NCBI GenBank assembly: GCA_937858255.1
Contig: CALLZQ010000102.1
Coordinates: 1 to 5,464, forward strand
Reading direction: 5' to 3'
Source: an uncultured Tabrizicola sp.
GTDB lineage: Bacteria > Pseudomonadota > Alphaproteobacteria > Rhodobacterales > Rhodobacteraceae
Length of the DNA: 5,464 nt
This document shows positions 1-5,210 of this stretch, in pieces; the stretch's first letter is position 1, and each line of letters starts with the position of its first letter. The notes beneath the pieces are model-generated. The model was not told where the DNA came from and ran no database searches. It worked only from the letters and a program-made list of their open reading frames with translations. The translations under genes and the position numbers were made by a program.

Positions 1-383
1 TTGCAGGCCGCATTGACCACGACAAACAGGTGATCGCCCCGGTTGGCGAACATCAGATCGTCGAGAATTCCCCCGGTCTCATCGGTGAACATACCATAGC
101 GCTGCCGGCCCTCGGCCAGACCCGCGACGTCCACCGGCATAAGCGCCTCAAACCCGGCGACCAGAGCGGCCATGTCGGCCAGCGGGCGCAGGATCACCTG
201 TCCCATATGGCTGACATCGAACAGCCCGGCGGCGGCGCGGGTGTGCAGATGTTCCTTCATCACCCCGGCGGGGTATTGCACGGGCATTTCATAGCCCGCG
301 AAAGGCACCATCTTGCCGCCCAGCGAAACGTGCAGATCATGCAGGGCCAATCGCTTCAGCCCTTGCGAGTCAAGTTCGGTCAA
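1..383 (-). CDS. gcvT: Glycine cleavage system T protein (aminomethyltransferase), N-terminal part
   Basis: This cytosolic enzyme takes the aminomethyl group from lipoylated GcvH, releases ammonia and passes the methylene group to tetrahydrofolate. Only the first 127 codons are present; the gene continues past the left edge. The protein shows the family's N-terminal folate-binding region: a LHDLHVSLGGKMVPFAGYEM block (about residues 14-33), PVQYPAGVMKEHLHTR (34-49), GLFDVSHMGQ (53-62), a YGMFTDETGGILDDLM-type segment and a VVNAAC segment at the edge. The start is a TTG at 381-383, chosen because AGGGAG lies 7 nt upstream (391-396), no ATG or GTG lies close by in frame, and the residues after it match the usual GcvT N-terminus. 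A tandem glycine riboswitch lies upstream on the same strand, which independently supports the assignment. By family habit gcvH and gcvP would follow downstream, outside this window. The family is certain; the exact start is slightly less so. Confidence 0.95.
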   Translation of the reverse strand, partial: MTELDSQGLKRLALHDLHVSLGGKMVPFAGYEMPVQYPAGVMKEHLHTRAAAGLFDVSHMGQVILRPLADMAALVAGFEALMPVDVAGLAEGRQRYGMFTDETGGILDDLMFANRGDHLFVVVNAAC

Positions 384-417
384 ACCGCCTCTCCCTGTCT
401 TGCCGGATAAAGCTGCC

Positions 418-456
418 GGCATCGTCCGGGCAGGCCAATCCCTGCCCCGCGATGCC
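418..456 (-). promoter_or_regulatory. Composite hairpin between riboswitch and gcvT RBS (probable expression platform)
   Basis: Reading leftward, GGCATCG (456-450) can pair with CGATGCC (424-418). Inside it, GGGCAGG (447-441) pairs with CCTGCCC (434-428) around a GATTGG loop. That gives 14 base pairs with a small internal loop (2 nt by 3 nt). It starts 2 nt after the aptamer II P1 strand that ends at 459. A smaller alternative hairpin, TGCCGG/CCGGCA (401-406 with 416-421), overlaps its 3' arm, so the two cannot form together. No run of T follows either hairpin, so a standard intrinsic terminator is not supported. The pairing is seen directly; its role as the switch is inferred. Confidence 0.5.
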
Positions 457-458
457 CC

Positions 459-634
459 CTCTGTCCTTGCCCGGTGCCGGGCGCCTGAGATCGTTATCCC
501 TTCGGCGGGCCTGTGCGGCCACTCTCCAGAGTCTGATGCCAGATACGGTCCCTTGCGCCTGAGAGTTTACCGGGGCGGTTGCTCCTTCGGCACCGGATCG
601 CGCTTGGGGCGCTGCCCGGATTCTCCCGAACCTG
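459..634 (-). promoter_or_regulatory. Tandem (two-aptamer) glycine riboswitch upstream of gcvT
   Basis: On the minus strand there are two consecutive copies of the glycine aptamer core. Aptamer I spans about 632-546. Its P1 is GGTTC (632-628) with GGACC (551-547), it has GCCGAAGGAGCAA near 591-579, and the conserved CTCTCAGGCGCAAGGGACC lies at 565-547. Aptamer II spans about 534-459. Its P1 is CTCTG (531-527) with CAGAG (463-459), followed by GGAGAG (527-522), a GGCC/GGCC stem, GCCGAAGGGATAAC from 506, ATCTCAGGCGC (491-481) and AAGGACAGAG (468-459). A short linker of about 11 nt separates them, as in other tandem glycine riboswitches. This class usually switches gcv genes on when glycine is abundant, so the cell makes the cleavage system only when substrate is present. 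The class is firm by motif; exact helix edges are approximate. Confidence 0.95.
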
Positions 635-690
635 ACAACCAAGCTCTAGCCTGCCGGTATGATCCGTGGCAAGTGGGAAAAAGGATACGA

Positions 691-700
691 CTGTATACAG
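691..700. promoter_or_regulatory. CTGTATACAG palindrome in the gcvT/GGCT-like divergent gap
   Basis: This is a perfect 10-bp inverted repeat 15 bp before the ATG at 715. The core TGTATACA resembles half-site geometry seen at some GntR-family operators, and TATACA (694-699) could also serve as a -10 element giving a very short leader for the rightward gene, although no good -35 is visible. A perfect 10-mer palindrome can easily arise by chance in a gap of this size, so this is only a candidate site. Confidence 0.25.
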
Positions 701-714
701 AGCGAAAGCGACAG

Positions 715-1281
715 ATGACCGACCATCGCCCGCGCTTTTTCGGCTATGGCTCGCTGGTGAACCGGACGGCCCATGATTTCCAGCTGCCCCGTCAGGCCAG
801 GCGGCAAGGCTGGCGGCGGGTCTGGGTTCACGTCGCCGCACGGCCCGTGGCCTATCTGTCGGTCGAGCCTGATCCGCAGGGCAATATTCTTGGGCTGGTG
901 GCCGATGTGCCGGGCAATGACTGGCAGGCGCTGGACGAACGCGAACATGCCTATGCCCGTCATCCGGTCACGGTCGAGGCGATGGCGACCCCGGTCGCCG
1001 CGCAGGTCTATGCCGTACCCGCGACCGACCGGCTGCCGCCCAGCCAGAGCAACCCGCTGATCCTGTCCTATATCGACGTGGTGGTGCAGGGCTTTCTGCG
1101 CGAATTCGGCGAGGCCGGTGTGCAGCACTTTTTCGCCACCACCCATGGCTGGGGGGCACCGATCCTGAATGACCGGGCCGCGCCGCGCTATCCAAGGCAC
1201 CGCCTGCTGACAGGGGCAGAGAGGGAGATGGTCGATCACGGGTTGGCCGGCGTGGGCGCGAGGCTTATCCCCGCGCCGTAA
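715..1281 (+). CDS. Gamma-glutamylcyclotransferase-like (GGCT/AIG2 fold) protein
   Basis: The 188-residue protein begins with RFFGYGSLVN (residues 7-16), the glycine-rich YGSL loop that holds the gamma-glutamyl substrate in the GGCT/ChaC/AIG2 fold. LDEREHAYARHPVTV (73-87) matches the family's catalytic segment, with E77 the likely acid/base glutamate. The family converts gamma-glutamyl amino acids, peptides or (in ChaC) glutathione to 5-oxoproline plus the released moiety; which substrate applies cannot be told here. Family members are cytosolic, and no signal peptide or membrane segment is seen. The frame stays open upstream, but that part covers the riboswitch on the other strand, so ATG 715 is preferred although no good Shine-Dalgarno precedes it. 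The gene diverges from gcvT and ends 23 bp before the converging gltX. It could also be annotated simply as an AIG2-like protein. Confidence 0.85.
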   Translation: MTDHRPRFFGYGSLVNRTAHDFQLPRQARRQGWRRVWVHVAARPVAYLSVEPDPQGNILGLVADVPGNDWQALDEREHAYARHPVTVEAMATPVAAQVYAVPATDRLPPSQSNPLILSYIDVVVQGFLREFGEAGVQHFFATTHGWGAPILNDRAAPRYPRHRLLTGAEREMVDHGLAGVGARLIPAP

Positions 1282-1304
1282 CCGGCTGTTCGCCCCTTGG
1301 CAGA

Positions 1305-2627
1305 TTACAGGCTGGGCGCTTTGGCCAACAGCGGCAGTACATCGGCCATTTCCGGGCCATTCTCACGCCCCGTCATCGCCTTGCGCAGCGGCATGAACAG
1401 GCCCTTGCCCTTACGGCCTGTCGCCTCTTTCACTGCGGCAGTCCACTGGCCCCAGGTGTCGGTCGTCCAGGGCTGGGCGGGCAGCATCGCCATTGCCTGC
1501 GCCACGAATTCCCGATCCTCATCGGCGACCAGCGGCGTCGCGCCATCGCGGAAAAGCTCCCACCAGCCCTTCAGATCGGCCAGAACCGTGATGTTGCCCT
1601 TGGCGACCTCCCAGAACTTTTCGGCCTTTTCTGCCGGTACGCCGAGATCCGCAATCTGCGCGCGCACCTGATCAAAGCTCAGGCTCTGCACATAGCCCCG
1701 GGTCAGCGGGAACAGATCCTCGGCATCGAACTTGGTCGGCGCGGCGCCAAAGGTGCCGACATCGAAGCCTTCGGCCAGATCGTCGATCGTGGTGAACAAC
1801 TCCACCGGGCGCGACGACCCCAGCCGCGCCATCAGGCTGAGGAGCGCCATCGCCTCAACCCCCTGCGCGCGCAGGTCTTTCAGGGAAAGGGTACCAAGGC
1901 GTTTCGACAGTTCCTCACCCTTCGCCCCGGTCAGCAGCGAATGGTGGGCAAAATTCGGCGGGGTGCCGCCCATGGCCTGCATGATCTGGATCTGCGTCGC
2001 GGTGTTGGTGACGTGATCGGCGCCGCGCACGATGAATGTCACGCCCATGTCAATATCATCGACCGAGCTGGCAAAGGTGTACAGCACCTGCCCGTCAGCA
2101 CGGATCAGCACCGGGTCCGAGACGCTGGCGGCATCAATCGAGATCGGGCCAAGGATACCATCGGTCCATTCGATGCGTTCCTGATCCAGCAGGAACCGCC
2201 AGTAGCCATCCCGCCCCTCGGCGCGCAGCTTTTCCTTTTCAGCATCCGACAGTTTCAGCCCGGCGCGGTCATAGACCGGGGGCTTGCCCATGTTCAGTTG
2301 CTTTTTGCGCTTCAGGTCCAGTTCCGTGGGGCTTTCAAACACCTCATAGAACCGGCCCTTGGCCTTGAGATCCTCGGCCGCCTCGCGGTAGCGCTCCAGC
2401 CGCAGCGACTGCCGCTCGACCCGGTCCCAATGCAGGCCCAGCCATTCCAGATCGCGCATGATCTGATCGGCATATTCCTGCTTTGACCGCTCTTGATCCG
2501 TATCGTCCAAACGCAGGATGAATTGACCGCCGGATTTCCGGGCGATCAGATAGTTCATCAGCGCGGTGCGCAGGTTGCCGACGTGGATATATCCGGTGGG
2601 CGAGGGGGCGAAACGGGTGACGGTCAT
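1305..2627 (-). CDS. gltX: Glutamyl-tRNA synthetase (class I)
   Basis: The 440-residue cytosolic enzyme charges tRNA-Glu with glutamate using ATP. The N-terminal RFAPSPTGYIHVGNLRTAL (residues 5-23) carries the HIGH-equivalent HVGN (15-18). RLDDTD (39-44) follows. FASSVDDIDMG and IVRGADHVTNT (185-209) mark the glutamate/tRNA acceptor pocket, and GEELSKRLG (237-245) holds the KMSKS-equivalent LSKR. The C-terminal anticodon-binding part ends with GKGLFMPLRKAMTGRENGP (407-425), typical of GluRS. At 440 residues it is shorter than the roughly 470 of E. coli GltX, and no zinc-binding cysteine cluster is present in the PTELDLKRKKQLN region (100-112), as in other compact alphaproteobacterial forms. 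The ATG at 2627 has AAGGAG (2635-2640) 7 nt upstream. The gene appears monocistronic, diverging from the zincin gene and converging with the GGCT-like gene. Many alphaproteobacteria have a second GltX, so a number suffix is not assigned. Confidence 0.97.
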   Translation of the reverse strand: MTVTRFAPSPTGYIHVGNLRTALMNYLIARKSGGQFILRLDDTDQERSKQEYADQIMRDLEWLGLHWDRVERQSLRLERYREAAEDLKAKGRFYEVFESPTELDLKRKKQLNMGKPPVYDRAGLKLSDAEKEKLRAEGRDGYWRFLLDQERIEWTDGILGPISIDAASVSDPVLIRADGQVLYTFASSVDDIDMGVTFIVRGADHVTNTATQIQIMQAMGGTPPNFAHHSLLTGAKGEELSKRLGTLSLKDLRAQGVEAMALLSLMARLGSSRPVELFTTIDDLAEGFDVGTFGAAPTKFDAEDLFPLTRGYVQSLSFDQVRAQIADLGVPAEKAEKFWEVAKGNITVLADLKGWWELFRDGATPLVADEDREFVAQAMAMLPAQPWTTDTWGQWTAAVKEATGRKGKGLFMPLRKAMTGRENGPEMADVLPLLAKAPSL

Positions 2628-2709
2628 GAACGGACTCCTTCAACCGCCCTTCCCTGTCACACGGCCCCGGAATTGTCCAGTTTTCCCGGCATTCGTGACG
2701 CGCGCGGCC

Positions 2710-2744
2710 TTCTCGGGCGGCACGGCTTCGCATATATCTGCCGC
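2710..2744 (+). promoter_or_regulatory. Candidate promoter giving a leaderless mRNA for the zincin gene
   Basis: TATATC at 2733-2738 sits 12 to 7 bases before the ATG at 2745, the position a -10 box would have if transcription began at the start codon itself. TTCTCG (2710-2715) lies 17 bp further upstream and matches 3 of 6 bases of a -35. There is no Shine-Dalgarno-like purine run before this ATG, in contrast to gltX, the MBL gene and pfkB nearby. Proposed from spacing and the lack of an RBS only. Confidence 0.3.
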
Positions 2745-3155
2745 ATGACCCAGATCGCGCCCGACGCCATCGCCCCCGACCTGACCCTGATCGAGCAGTT
2801 GGCCCATGGCGCCGTCGCGTCGCTGCCCGAACCCTATCGTGCCGCCGCGACCCATATCGTCCTCAGGATCGAGGATTTCGCCCCCGAAGATGTGCTCGAG
2901 GCGATGGACCTGCACGACCCGTTTGAACTGACCGGGCTCTATGATGGCATCCCCCTGACCGAGAAATCGGTGGCCGATCAGGTCACGCATCCCGATGTGA
3001 TCTGGCTGTTTCGCCGCCCGATTCTGGATGAATGGGCGGACCGGGGCGATGTCTCGCTGCAAGAGATGGTCACGCATGTGCTAGTGCATGAACTGGCCCA
3101 CCATTTCGGCTGGAGCGATGCCGAGATTGCCGAGGTCGACCCCTGGTGGGAATGA
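2745..3155 (+). CDS. Minimal zincin metallopeptidase-like protein (HExxHxxGxxD)
   Basis: The 136-residue soluble protein belongs by its motif to the minimal metalloprotease-like family (formerly DUF1025). HELAHHFGWSD at residues 115-125 supplies zinc ligands H115 and H119, catalytic E116, G122, and D125 as probable third ligand, the HExxHxxGxxD pattern typical of this family. Other conserved-looking blocks are LPEPYR (27-32), DPFELTGLYDGIPLTEKS (58-75) and VIWLFRRPILDEW (85-97). No signal peptide or membrane segment is seen, and it ends about ten residues after the motif, the usual length for this family. Biological substrates are not known to me, and proteolytic activity is inferred from the motif only. 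The ATG at 2745 is chosen because the open frame upstream runs into the gltX promoter region and lacks family similarity. It diverges from gltX with a 117-bp gap and may be translated from a leaderless mRNA. Confidence 0.9.
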   Translation: MTQIAPDAIAPDLTLIEQLAHGAVASLPEPYRAAATHIVLRIEDFAPEDVLEAMDLHDPFELTGLYDGIPLTEKSVADQVTHPDVIWLFRRPILDEWADRGDVSLQEMVTHVLVHELAHHFGWSDAEIAEVDPWWE

Positions 3156-3157
3156 TT

Positions 3158-3200
3158 GCACAGTGGCTGTGCGTCACTGGACGGTATTGACGGCACTGTG
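3158..3200 (+). repeat. Overlapping short inverted repeats after the zincin gene
   Basis: Directly after the stop codon, GCACAG (3158-3163) can pair with CTGTGC (3167-3172) around a 3-nt loop. CACAGTG (3159-3165) can instead pair with CACTGTG (3194-3200), and CAGTG (3161-3165) with CACTG (3175-3179). No T run follows, so this is not a classic intrinsic terminator. It may protect an mRNA 3' end or be chance. The rest of the 105-bp gap holds the RBS of the next gene and nothing else I recognise. Confidence 0.3.
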
Positions 3201-3260
3201 AGTGGTCTGAGCGGCAGCCGCCTCTACCTTGGTCGGCATTACCAACAAAAGGAGGAACCC

Positions 3261-4196
3261 ATGACGTCTCGCACGATCACGCGCCGCAACGCCCTGCTGG
3301 CTGCCGCCGCCCTTCCCCTTGCCCCTGCCCTGATCGCCGGACCGGCCCGCGCCGCCGCCGGGATGCAGGGGTCGCAGACACCGGTCTTCAACCGCTTCAA
3401 ACTGGGTGATTTTGAGGTGACGACCCTGTTGGCCGGCACGCGCCCGGTCGAAGAGCCGAACACGATCTTTGGCCTCAACGCCACGCCCGAGGAATTTCAG
3501 GCCGCCGCCGATGCGGCCTTTATCCCCACGAATGTGGCGCAGTTCTTCTTTACGCCCACGCTGGTGAATACCGGGGCAGAGCTGGTGCTGTTCGACACCG
3601 GCCTGTCCGCTGCGGGCACCGGGGCCGCACTGTCGGCGGCGGGTATTTCGCCCGATCAGGTGGATGTGGTGGTGCTGACCCATATGCACGGCGACCATAT
3701 CGGCGGCATGACGGGCGAGGATGGCGCGGCAACATTCGCCAATGCGCGCTATGTCACCGGCGCGGCCGAGCATAACCACTGGGCTGCCGCCGGGAATGAG
3801 GGGTTTGACGCCAAGGTAAAGCCCTTCAACGACCGCTTCACCTTCCTCGACGAGGGCGGCGCGGTGGCCAGCGGCATCACCGCCAAACTGGCGGCGGGCC
3901 ACACGCCCGGGCACATGATCTACATGCTGGACAGCGGCGGCAAAACGCTGGCCATCACCGCCGATACCGCAAACCACTATGTCTTTTCCCTCGCCCATCC
4001 CGATTGGGAGGTACGTTTTGACGCCGACAAGGCCGCCGCGGCCAAGGCGCGGCGCGATGTCTTTGGCATGCTGGCCGCCGACCGCACGCCCTTTATCGGC
4101 TATCACATGCCCTTCCCCGGCATGGGCTATGTCGAGGCGGCAGGCGATGGTTTCCGCTATGTGCCGGTCAGCTATCAGATGATGCTGAACGGCTAG
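3261..4196 (+). CDS. Exported metallo-beta-lactamase-fold hydrolase (MPH/OPHC2-like), Tat signal
   Basis: The 311-residue protein opens with a twin-arginine signal: TITRRNALL (residues 5-13, RR at 8-9), then a hydrophobic Ala/Leu stretch to about 26 and an ARA or AAA cleavage site at 29-33. This suggests export of a folded, metal-loaded enzyme to the periplasm. The MBL motif HMHGDHIGG (141-149) gives ligands H141, H143, D145 and H146; GHTPGH (213-218) gives H214, ITADTAN (232-238) gives D235, and GYHMPFPG (280-287) gives H282. The set is complete for a two-metal site, and the 21- and 47-residue spacings of the last three ligands match what I recall for methyl parathion hydrolase. FNRFKLGDFEVTTLLAGT (43-60) is also typical of that group. 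The native substrate is unknown; relatives include lactonases and phosphotriesterases. A strong RBS, AAAGGAGG (3248-3255), precedes the ATG by 5 nt. It stands 105 bp after the zincin gene and 69 bp before pfkB. Confidence 0.9.
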   Translation: MTSRTITRRNALLAAAALPLAPALIAGPARAAAGMQGSQTPVFNRFKLGDFEVTTLLAGTRPVEEPNTIFGLNATPEEFQAAADAAFIPTNVAQFFFTPTLVNTGAELVLFDTGLSAAGTGAALSAAGISPDQVDVVVLTHMHGDHIGGMTGEDGAATFANARYVTGAAEHNHWAAAGNEGFDAKVKPFNDRFTFLDEGGAVASGITAKLAAGHTPGHMIYMLDSGGKTLAITADTANHYVFSLAHPDWEVRFDADKAAAAKARRDVFGMLAADRTPFIGYHMPFPGMGYVEAAGDGFRYVPVSYQMMLNG

Positions 4197-4206
4197 GGGC
4201 ACGCAT

Positions 4207-4261
4207 CGGTCCTTTCCTCGTCGCCATGTTGGCGCTAACATGCGCAGCGACGAAAGGACCG
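4207..4261 (+). promoter_or_regulatory. Long imperfect hairpin that sequesters the pfkB Shine-Dalgarno sequence
   Basis: CGGTCCTTTC (4207-4216) is the exact reverse complement of GAAAGGACCG (4252-4261), and GTCGC (4220-4224) pairs with GCGAC (4247-4251). CATGTT (4225-4230) pairs with AACATG (4237-4242). In total 21 base pairs form, interrupted only by a 3-nt bulge (4217-4219) and a 4-nt bulge (4243-4246). The right arm contains GAAAGGA (4252-4258), the only plausible ribosome binding site for the pfkB ATG at 4266. No T run follows on either strand, so it is not a canonical terminator. The structure is directly visible; the translational role is inferred. Confidence 0.6.
4225..4242. promoter_or_regulatory. 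Candidate LacI-family operator upstream of pfkB
   Basis: CATGTTGGCGCTAACATG is an 18-bp palindrome with one mismatched position pair (G4231 opposite T4236). Its TGTTA-type arms around a central CG resemble LacI/GalR-family operators, for example the TGTTACCGGTAACA-like sites of E. coli GntR. It lies 24-41 bp before the pfkB start. TAACAT (4236-4241) could be a -10 box, with TTTCCT (4213-4218) as a weak -35 at 17-bp spacing, so a bound repressor would block it. No LacI-family gene is present in the window, so the regulator is unknown. Confidence 0.5.
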
Positions 4262-4265
4262 CCCC

Positions 4266-5210
4266 ATGCAAGCCCCCATCCTCACCCTGACGCTGAATCC
4301 GGCCCTCGACATGGCCACCAACGTGCCAGACATCCTGCCGGGCCAGAAACTGCGCTGCACCGATCCGCATCTGGACCCGGGCGGTGGCGGGCTGAACGTC
4401 AGCCGGGCGATCCGGGCACTTGGCGGCGACAGTCTGGCGCTGGTGGCGCTTGGCGGGCTGACCGGCGACCGGCTGGCCGGGCTGATCCGGGCCGAGGGGA
4501 TCACCTTTCTGTCGATCCTTGGCCCCGGGGAAACGCGGCAGAGCCTGACCGTGACCGAGGGCGCCAGCGGCAAACAATACCGCTTCATGCTGCCCGGCCC
4601 GGTCTGGGGCGAGGCCGAGCGGGCGCGGGTCTTTACCCTGCTGTCCGCCACCGCCCGCCCGGGCGGCATTTCGGTCATTTCGGGCAGCCAACCCCCCGGC
4701 GTGCCCGCCGATTTCCCCGGCCAACTCGCCGCCAGCATGGAGGGCAGCCGGATCGTGCTGGATACCTCGGGTTCGGCGCTGTTCGAGGCGGTCAGCGGGT
4801 CGGTCCCCGGTCTTGATGTCTTGCGGATGGATGGCGAAGAGGGTGAGGAACTGGCCGGCCGCAAGCTGGAAACCCGCGCCGAGACCGCCGATTTCGCCAG
4901 CGAACTGGTGGCGCGCGGCGTCGCCAAGACGGTGATCGTCGCCCGCGGCGCCGAAGGCAATGTGCTGGCGAATGCAACCGAGCGGCTGTTCTCGCCCGCC
5001 CCCAGGGTCAAGGTCAAATCAACCGTCGGGGCCGGCGACAGCTTTGTCGCGGCCTTTGTGCTGGCCATGGCGCGGGGGCAGGATGCGGCCACCGGCCTTG
5101 CCATGGCCTCGGCCGCAGCGGCGGCGGCGGTGATGACCGACGCGACCCAGCTTTGCCGGGCCGAGGATGTGATGCGCCTGATGCCGCAGGCGGCGGCCCA
5201 GCGGCTTTAG
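4266..5210 (+). CDS. pfkB: PfkB-family sugar-phosphate kinase, 6-phosphofructokinase 2-like
   Basis: The 314-residue ribokinase-fold enzyme probably phosphorylates fructose 6-phosphate with ATP in the cytosol. Motifs run in the order of E. coli Pfk-2: TLTLNPALD (residues 7-15), KLRCTDPHLDPGGGGLNVSRAI (28-49), TRQSLTV (90-96), ASGKQYRFMLPG (100-111), VISGSQPPGV (137-146), VLDTSG (164-169), STVGAGDSF (252-260) with catalytic base D258, and the C-terminal TQLCRAEDV (294-302). The KLRCT and LCxxxD matches favour Pfk-2 over 1-phosphofructokinase (FruK) or tagatose 6-phosphate kinase. The Pfk-2 KPNxxE segment is replaced here by RMDGEE (187-192), keeping the acidic E192 but changing N to D189. No FruA or PTS gene is seen nearby. 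The start is set by GAAAGGA (4252-4258), 7 nt before the ATG. The stop overlaps the converging nadE stop. Exact sugar specificity is not proven. Confidence 0.85.
   Translation: MQAPILTLTLNPALDMATNVPDILPGQKLRCTDPHLDPGGGGLNVSRAIRALGGDSLALVALGGLTGDRLAGLIRAEGITFLSILGPGETRQSLTVTEGASGKQYRFMLPGPVWGEAERARVFTLLSATARPGGISVISGSQPPGVPADFPGQLAASMEGSRIVLDTSGSALFEAVSGSVPGLDVLRMDGEEGEELAGRKLETRAETADFASELVARGVAKTVIVARGAEGNVLANATERLFSPAPRVKVKSTVGAGDSFVAAFVLAMARGQDAATGLAMASAAAAAAVMTDATQLCRAEDVMRLMPQAAAQRL

Noticed and set aside
313..714. In-frame upstream extension of the GGCT-like gene
   Set aside because: The extra residues cover the glycine riboswitch and the gcvT start on the other strand and show no family similarity; the YGSL motif expected near the N-terminus begins just after ATG 715.
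646..1239. A 197-codon minus-strand frame opposite the GGCT-like gene
   Set aside because: It has no conserved motif and no RBS, and would fill the promoter region of gcvT; it is the antisense of a supported gene.
1282..1304. Bidirectional terminator between the GGCT-like gene and gltX
   Set aside because: The 23-bp gap has no stable inverted repeat or T run.
1941..2486. A 181-codon plus-strand frame inside gltX
   Set aside because: Antisense to a well-conserved part of gltX and without domain features.
3187..3192. TTGACG as a -35 box for the MBL gene
   Set aside because: The sequence is a good -35 match, but no acceptable -10 lies 16-18 bp downstream (that stretch is GC-rich), so a promoter could not be supported.
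4207..4261. Intrinsic terminator for the MBL gene
   Set aside because: The hairpin is strong, but it has no T run on its 3' side on either strand, and its right arm coincides with the pfkB RBS.
3174..4724. A 516-codon open frame on the minus strand
   Set aside because: It lies antisense to the MBL and pfkB genes, both with complete motifs and good RBSs. Its composition is the His/Gly/Arg-rich type expected from the antisense of GC-rich codons, with no recognisable domain.
4235..5104. A 289-codon open frame opposite pfkB
   Set aside because: Ser/Pro/Arg-rich low-information antisense product; pfkB accounts for the whole region.
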